Origin: Desulfoprunum sp.
GTDB taxonomy: Bacteria; Desulfobacterota; Desulfobulbia; Desulfobulbales; Desulfocapsaceae
Direction of reading: 5' to 3'
NCBI GenBank assembly: GCA_030696435.1
Contig: JAUYSF010000314.1
Span: 1 to 11,132, forward strand
Length of the DNA: 11,132 bases
Of this stretch, positions 7,420-11,132 are shown one piece after another. Both the position numbers and the translations under genes were made by a program. How positions within the stretch are numbered: the stretch's first letter is position 1; the number at the start of each line of letters is the position of its first letter. Below the pieces are notes generated by a model. It was not told the DNA's origin, made no database searches, and saw nothing but the letters and a program-made list of their open reading frames with translations.

Positions 7420-7938
7420 TCAAATCATCGCATCGTCCGGATTTTTCGAATGCTCAAGGCAGCCGGACAGACATTCTTCACAATTCGTGCTGGTCTTGCC
7501 TTCTCTGCAGAAACTGGCGAATCCTTTGATCAGGTCCTCGCCGCCTCGCGGGCAGCACTGCATGAACTGGGTAAAACTGATCATCCGGGAGATGACTTCC
7601 GGGGGAGCGGCATGCTCAATCCGGCAGGCGGCCTCTTCGGAGATGGTCCGGTCAATGGCCAGGACCTCGATGAAGAACCGCTTCAGGGCATCATGGCGGA
7701 AGATGACATCCTTGGCGACTTTCTGGCCCTTGGTTGTCATGGTGATGTGCTCGTAGGGGGCGTAATTGATCAGGCCTTTCCTGGCCAATGCCCGCAGTGC
7801 TTCCGTCACCGAGGCGCGGCTGACTTCGAGGCGGCTGGCGATCTCTTTGCTCCGGGCTACATGTTTTTCGTTGACGATGTGGTAGATTGCTTCAATGTAG
7901 TCTTCGAGGCTGGCACTGAGATCTCTGGTTTTTTTCAT
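7420..7938 (-). CDS. DtxR/MntR-family metal-dependent transcriptional regulator with cysteine-rich tail
   Basis: This 172-residue cytosolic repressor has an N-terminal winged helix-turn-helix (about 10-75; recognition region SKEIASRLEVSRASVTEALRA split over 30-50) and a dimerisation/metal domain (80-125). It has no SH3 domain, which is the MntR-like layout. By alignment from memory, metal ligands are Asp13, Glu16, His82, Cys105, Glu108 and His109. The Asp13/Glu16 pair matches Asp8/Glu11 of B. subtilis MntR, while CRIEH at 105-109 resembles the CxxEH site of DtxR, so the metal (Fe(II) or Mn(II)) is undecided. The tail after residue 127 has Cys128, 129, 144, 153, 156 and 160, including CPRGGEDL and CEECLSGC, which could bind an extra metal or Fe-S cluster. 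I recall similar tails in anaerobic Desulfobacterota. The start at 7938 has AGGA four bases upstream. The gene is divergent from recN and upstream of dgt. Confidence 0.9.
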   Translation of the reverse strand: MKKTRDLSASLEDYIEAIYHIVNEKHVARSKEIASRLEVSRASVTEALRALARKGLINYAPYEHITMTTKGQKVAKDVIFRHDALKRFFIEVLAIDRTISEEAACRIEHAAPPEVISRMISFTQFMQCCPRGGEDLIKGFASFCREGKTSTNCEECLSGCLEHSKNPDDAMI

Positions 7939-7998
7939 GTCCTGTCAACGTCAATGGCTGGGGGGATGGACCGGGGCAGCCGATTTCTGCAAAACCGG

Positions 7999-8027
7999 TT
8001 GCCAAGTCTTTTCGGCCCTGTTATACG
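7999..8027 (+). promoter_or_regulatory. Candidate sigma70-type promoter for recN
   Basis: TTGCCA at 7999-8004 (five of six to the -35 consensus), a 17-base spacer, then TATACG at 8022-8027 (four of six to the -10). It would give a leader of roughly 70 bases before the recN ATG. No LexA-like CTG-N10-CAG box was found, although recN is an SOS gene in many bacteria. Confidence 0.4.
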
Positions 8028-8032
8028 GCAGT

Positions 8033-8061
8033 AACCTACAGTCCTTTTGGAACGTCGTCAA
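8033..8061 (-). promoter_or_regulatory. Weak candidate promoter for the DtxR-type regulator, face to face with the recN promoter
   Basis: On the minus strand TTGACG (8061-8056) is followed by a 17-base spacer and TAGGTT (8038-8033, three of six to consensus). Its -10 lies 5 bases from that of the recN promoter. CTGT (8018-8021) and ACAG (8038-8041) form an inverted repeat across both -10 elements, so one bound repressor could silence both genes. Half-site TAGGTTA resembles half of the DtxR box, but the other half is not matched. Confidence 0.22.
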
Positions 8062-8100
8062 GCCGGGATGAACAATTAATAGATACGTTTTGAAAAACCG

Positions 8101-9789
8101 ATGCTGAGTGAACTGCGAATAGAAAATCTTGCCCTGATAGAGTCTCTTGGCCTGAGTTTTGACCAGGGAGAGGGGAGTGGTCTGATAGTTATGACCGGCG
8201 AGACAGGTGCCGGTAAGTCCATCATGCTGCGGGCCATTGGTCTTTTGACTGGCGGCAGGGCATCCCTCGACTGGATACGTAACGGGGCCGAGGGCTGTAC
8301 CGTTGAAGCGGTTTTCGAGCTCAAGCCAGAGAACAGGCGGCTGCATGCCCTACTCGAAGAAGGTGGCTTTGCCGACGAAGACACGGTGATTATTAAAAGA
8401 ACCCTTACCACGGCCGGGCGCAGCAGGCTCTATGTCAACGGCTCATTGGCCACGACCCGCCAGGTCTCCGAACTGACGGCTGATCTGCTCAGTATCGCCA
8501 GTCAGCACGATCACCAGCAGTTGCTGCAGCCCACTCTTCACCTGGATTTTCTTGATACGCTCGGAGAACTCTGGCAGGACCGAGAGGCCCTGGCCGCAGT
8601 CTATGCCGACTGGCAGCACAGACGTGCAGAGCTTGCCGATTTGCAGAAACAGGAGCAGGACAAGGAGCAGCGTCTGGATTTTCTCAAATTTCAGCTCGAT
8701 GAAATCCAGGAGGCCGCTGTGGAAGAGGGCGAAGACGAGCAACTGGCCGCCGAGAAAATGCGCCTCAAAAGCACAGGATCTCTCATCAAGCTCAGCCAGG
8801 AAAGCTATGCCCTTTTCTCGACCACCCTGCTCGACGGTTTGACCCGGATCCGTAAAAACATGGAGCACCTGGTCGCCCTCGATCCCGAGGCTGCGACCCT
8901 GGCTGAGGAGTTGAGCAGCTATTCCTTCCTGGCCGAGGACCATGTCCTGCACTTGCGCCGTTACCGCGATTCCCTGGAAAATGACCCGGTGCGCCTGGAG
9001 TGGGTCAGCGAGCGCCTGGATCAGCTGCAGTCCCTGAAGAGAAAATACGGTGCGACCCTGGCTGATGTCCTGCTTTTCGCCGAAAATGCCGAACGTGAGC
9101 TGCTCTTCTGGGAGAACATGGAAAAACGGGGGCAGGAACTCGAAGAAGAGGTGCGAGTCTTGGAGAGGCAGGCCTGTGCTCTGGCGGAGGAACTCTCGAA
9201 AAAGCGCCAAGACACGGCCCGAGAGATGGAACAGGCAATGGGGCATGAGCTTGCTTCCCTGGCCTTCCGGCAGTCGGGATTTGCGGTGCACTGGCAGGAA
9301 CTTGACAGAATTCCCGCTACCTTGCGAGCCACTGGTTGGGATAGGGTTGAGTTTTTCTTCTCGGCTAATCCGGGAGAACCGGCCCGGCCGCTTGCCAAGG
9401 TGGCCTCGGGCGGCGAATTATCCCGCCTCATGTTGGCCCTCAAGTGTCTACTGGCCCGCCGAGATATGGTCGAAACCGTCATCTTTGACGAGGTCGATGC
9501 AGGTATTGGCGGTGAGGCCGCCGAGGCGGTGGCCAGAAAGATTCAGGAATTGGCCGCCCATCATCAGGTGTTCTGCATCACCCATCTGCCACAGATAGCC
9601 GCTCGCGGCACCCTGCATTTTCAGGTCTCAAAAGAGGTAGTGGAAGGGCGTACCCTGTCGACCGTTGTCCCCCTGAACAGACCACAACGAGTGCAAGAAT
9701 TGGCCCGGATGCTGGCCGGAGACTCGGTCACGGAACAGACCCAGGCCTGGGCCGAGGAATTGTTGCAGAAAGGACGGGCTGCGGCATGA
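8101..9789 (+). CDS. recN: DNA repair protein RecN (SMC-like ATPase)
   Basis: This 562-residue protein is close to the usual RecN length of about 553. RecN is an SMC-type ATPase that tethers DNA ends during recombinational repair of double-strand breaks. The N-terminus LRIENLALIE is typical. Walker A GETGAGKS is at 33-40 (Lys39). A central charged helical region (about 165-400) forms the coiled coil. The ABC signature SGGELSRLMLALK starts at 436, Walker B IFDEVDAGIGG at 461 (Asp463-Glu464), and the switch histidine is His495 in ITHLPQIA. All are intact. The ATG at 8101 is preceded by an in-frame TAG at 8080. The ribosome site is poor (GAAAAACC), so expression may be low. The gene is divergent from the DtxR-type regulator. 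Its TGA overlaps the next gene's ATG (ATGA at 9786-9789), so the two form an operon. Confidence 0.97.
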   Translation: MLSELRIENLALIESLGLSFDQGEGSGLIVMTGETGAGKSIMLRAIGLLTGGRASLDWIRNGAEGCTVEAVFELKPENRRLHALLEEGGFADEDTVIIKRTLTTAGRSRLYVNGSLATTRQVSELTADLLSIASQHDHQQLLQPTLHLDFLDTLGELWQDREALAAVYADWQHRRAELADLQKQEQDKEQRLDFLKFQLDEIQEAAVEEGEDEQLAAEKMRLKSTGSLIKLSQESYALFSTTLLDGLTRIRKNMEHLVALDPEAATLAEELSSYSFLAEDHVLHLRRYRDSLENDPVRLEWVSERLDQLQSLKRKYGATLADVLLFAENAERELLFWENMEKRGQELEEEVRVLERQACALAEELSKKRQDTAREMEQAMGHELASLAFRQSGFAVHWQELDRIPATLRATGWDRVEFFFSANPGEPARPLAKVASGGELSRLMLALKCLLARRDMVETVIFDEVDAGIGGEAAEAVARKIQELAAHHQVFCITHLPQIAARGTLHFQVSKEVVEGRTLSTVVPLNRPQRVQELARMLAGDSVTEQTQAWAEELLQKGRAAA

Positions 9790-10832
9790 CAAAAATCAGA
9801 GCCCTGGCCCTGTTTTCGGGGGGGCTGGATTCGATCCTGGCGGCGAGGGTGGTTGCTGCCCAGGGCATCGAGGTCCTAGCGGTCAAGTTTGTCACCCCCT
9901 TCTTCGACTACGAGATTCTCGCCGATATTCCCCGCTACACCAGGACCGTGCAGGAAAAATTCGGTATTAATGTGCTGGTCGAAGACATCAGCGTTGGCTA
10001 TCTGGATCTCCTGCATCACCCCCGGCATGGTTTTGGTAAGAATTTCAATCCCTGTATCGATTGCAAAATCTTCATGCTGACTCGCGCCAGGGATCTGATG
10101 GACGAACTTGGTGCCGCCTTTCTGGTAACCGGCGAGGTTCTTGGCCAACGGCCGATGTCCCAGCGCCTTGACACTCTGCATGTCATCAGTCGTGATTCGA
10201 ACAGCCGACCGTTTTTGTTGCGGCCGCTGAGCGCCAAACTCTTGCCGGAGACGGATCCCGAGCGACAGGGCCTGGTCGATCGTGAGCGTCTCCTTGACTT
10301 CAGAGGGCGCGGGCGATCCCGGCAGATTGCCCTGGCCGGGGAATTCGGGATCAAGGATTTTCCCGCACCAGCCGGCGGCTGTATCCTGGCCGACCCGATT
10401 CTCAGTCGCCGCATTGCCCGACTCTATGCCGATCAGTTTGTCCTCAGGCCGGAAAACATCACCGTCTCAGACGTCCGTCTGCTTCTGGTTGGCCGTCAAT
10501 TCATCCTGCCGGGCGGCGGCTGGCTGATTCTTGGCCGCATCGAAAAGGAGAACGACCAGATCGCTCAGCAGGCCGGGCCGGATGACGCCCTGCTGTATAT
10601 GGAAGAACGGCCTGGGCCTGCGGCACTGCTCAGGCAGGCTGCCAGTTGTTATGCCAATGCATCTGCTAGAGACAGGGATCTGCAGCTGGCGGCGGGCTTG
10701 GTGGTCCGCTATGGCCGCAAGGAAAAAGGCGTGGCGCAGGCCGGAGAAGTGGTAGTTCTGCTGGCCGGGGAGCGGCAGATGATCATTGCCGACCCCCTTG
10801 ACGACCTGCAATCTGCCGGCTGGATGTTGTGA
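9786..10832 (+). CDS. PP-loop tRNA sulfurtransferase, ThiI/MnmA-like (probable Fe-S dependent tRNA thiouridine synthase)
   Basis: This 348-residue protein begins with a PP-loop ATPase motif SGGLDS at 11-16, which adenylates uridine before sulfur insertion. TGEVLGQRPMSQ at 115-126 is characteristic of ThiI-type tRNA thiolases. NPCIDCK supplies Cys90 and Cys93, and PAGGCILADP supplies Cys199. Three cysteines in this arrangement recall the [4Fe-4S] ligands of TtuA-type and archaeal ThiI-like thiolases, so a cluster-based mechanism without a rhodanese domain is inferred. The C-terminal part (about 215-348, with LLVGRQFILPGGGWLILGR) looks like the NFACT-R-like domain I recall for this subgroup. 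It lacks the THUMP domain of E. coli ThiI and is often annotated as tRNA 2-thiouridylase or 4-thiouridine synthase; the modified position (U8 or U34) cannot be decided here. It overlaps recN by ATGA, with AAGGAC about 12 bases upstream. The downstream gene is convergent and also concerns tRNA modification. Confidence 0.85.
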   Translation: MTKIRALALFSGGLDSILAARVVAAQGIEVLAVKFVTPFFDYEILADIPRYTRTVQEKFGINVLVEDISVGYLDLLHHPRHGFGKNFNPCIDCKIFMLTRARDLMDELGAAFLVTGEVLGQRPMSQRLDTLHVISRDSNSRPFLLRPLSAKLLPETDPERQGLVDRERLLDFRGRGRSRQIALAGEFGIKDFPAPAGGCILADPILSRRIARLYADQFVLRPENITVSDVRLLLVGRQFILPGGGWLILGRIEKENDQIAQQAGPDDALLYMEERPGPAALLRQAASCYANASARDRDLQLAAGLVVRYGRKEKGVAQAGEVVVLLAGERQMIIADPLDDLQSAGWML

Positions 10833-10856
10833 GATCTGCTGTTTTCCTGCTCAATT

Positions 10857-11132
10857 TCACTCTGCTTGTGGCAGTTTCCTCAGTTCTGTCATCAACCCCT
10901 GATACTGCTCTTCACTGCTCGCCTTGTTGATCTTTTTCAGGAGCTTCTCCTGGCCGGGAAAAGAGAAGATGAGATAGGCCCACAGCTGCTTCATCCGCCC
11001 CAGGAGATGACTTGGACCAAAGAGCCTCTGCCGGTACTCGTTGTATAATTCATCATGGAAGGCCATGATCCGCCGGCGTTTCTCCTGGCCCGAAAATGAC
11101 TCAGTGCCTTTGATGGCGGCCGGCAGAAAGGG
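10857..11132 (-). CDS. tRNA-dihydrouridine synthase-like protein, C-terminal end only
   Basis: The frame is open to the right window edge and gives 91 residues ending LRKLPQAE, with TGA at 10859-10857. The Met at 11066 is internal, since the reading frame and similarity continue upstream (PFLPAAIKG before it). The segment LLGRMKQLWAYLIFSFPGQ and the following lysine-rich helix fit the C-terminal helical domain of Dus proteins (compare the RVKQWLSYL stretch of DusC). That domain grips the tRNA, while the FMN-binding barrel, outside this window, reduces uridine to dihydrouridine. Only the tail is visible, so the subfamily is not assigned. It is convergent with the thiolase gene across 24 bases (10833-10856) that show no hairpin. 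The call rests on family memory of a short segment. Confidence 0.65.
   Translation of the reverse strand, partial: PFLPAAIKGTESFSGQEKRRRIMAFHDELYNEYRQRLFGPSHLLGRMKQLWAYLIFSFPGQEKLLKKINKASSEEQYQGLMTELRKLPQAE

Noticed and set aside
7400..7421. Stem-loop (GAGC-GGCC arms with one bulge) as a terminator after the DtxR-type gene
   Set aside because: It begins at the stop codon and has no T run on the minus strand, so it does not meet the pattern of an intrinsic terminator.
8018..8031. LexA (SOS) box before recN
   Set aside because: CTG and CAG are present but eight bases apart rather than ten, and the spacing does not fit the GGTT...ACC type known from some Desulfobacterota and relatives either.
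7288..8034. 248-residue plus-strand open frame opposite the DtxR-type regulator
   Set aside because: It covers the regulator in antisense and runs into both intergenic regions. No family resemblance was seen, and the regulator is clearly real.
1..11132. CRISPR arrays, tRNA or rRNA genes, IS ends, attachment sites
   Set aside because: No regularly spaced repeats, cloverleaf-like sequence, transposase or paired terminal repeats were found by reading both strands.

Overview
The window looks like a bacterial chromosome segment of moderately high GC with tightly packed genes. The housekeeping genes (HD-type dNTPase, CBS-domain ClC, cysteine-tailed DtxR-type regulator, RecN, an Fe-S-type tRNA thiolase) suggest an anaerobic or sulfate-reducing Desulfobacterota, perhaps Desulfobulbales. 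This is inferred from protein character alone; no rRNA is present.

Left part (1-4282, + strand): a type III restriction-modification operon with three genes. The first, open at the window edge, is a methyltransferase (Mod) relic. Its N-terminal segment is joined in frame to the C-terminal segment, and the SAM-binding, catalytic and target-recognition parts are missing. Eleven bases later comes an intact Fic protein with the full HPFxxGNGRxxR motif and an N-terminal auto-inhibitory motif. Its stop overlaps (ATGA) the start of a full-length Res subunit with helicase motifs and a C-terminal PD-(D/E)xK nuclease site. Fic and Res look functional; Mod, which family knowledge says must guide Res, does not. 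This is the most unusual part of the window.

Middle part (4303-7938, - strand): transcribed towards the R-M operon, in order a DtxR/MntR-type metal regulator, a dGTPase-like HD phosphohydrolase, and a ClC anion transporter with two CBS domains. The last two overlap by ATGA inside an A8 run. The regulator has a mixed metal site and a cysteine-rich tail. A perfect inverted repeat in the last ClC codons may act as a weak terminator between the convergent Res and ClC genes.

Right part (8101-10832, + strand): recN, divergent from the regulator across a 162-bp promoter region, overlaps by ATGA a PP-loop tRNA sulfurtransferase of the ThiI/MnmA-like kind with a CxxC...C cysteine set. Convergent with it, the C-terminal end of a tRNA-dihydrouridine synthase-like gene runs off the right edge. 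No tRNA, rRNA, CRISPR array, IS element or attachment site was seen. The only non-coding stretches over 100 bases are 7263-7419 and 7939-8100, both described below.
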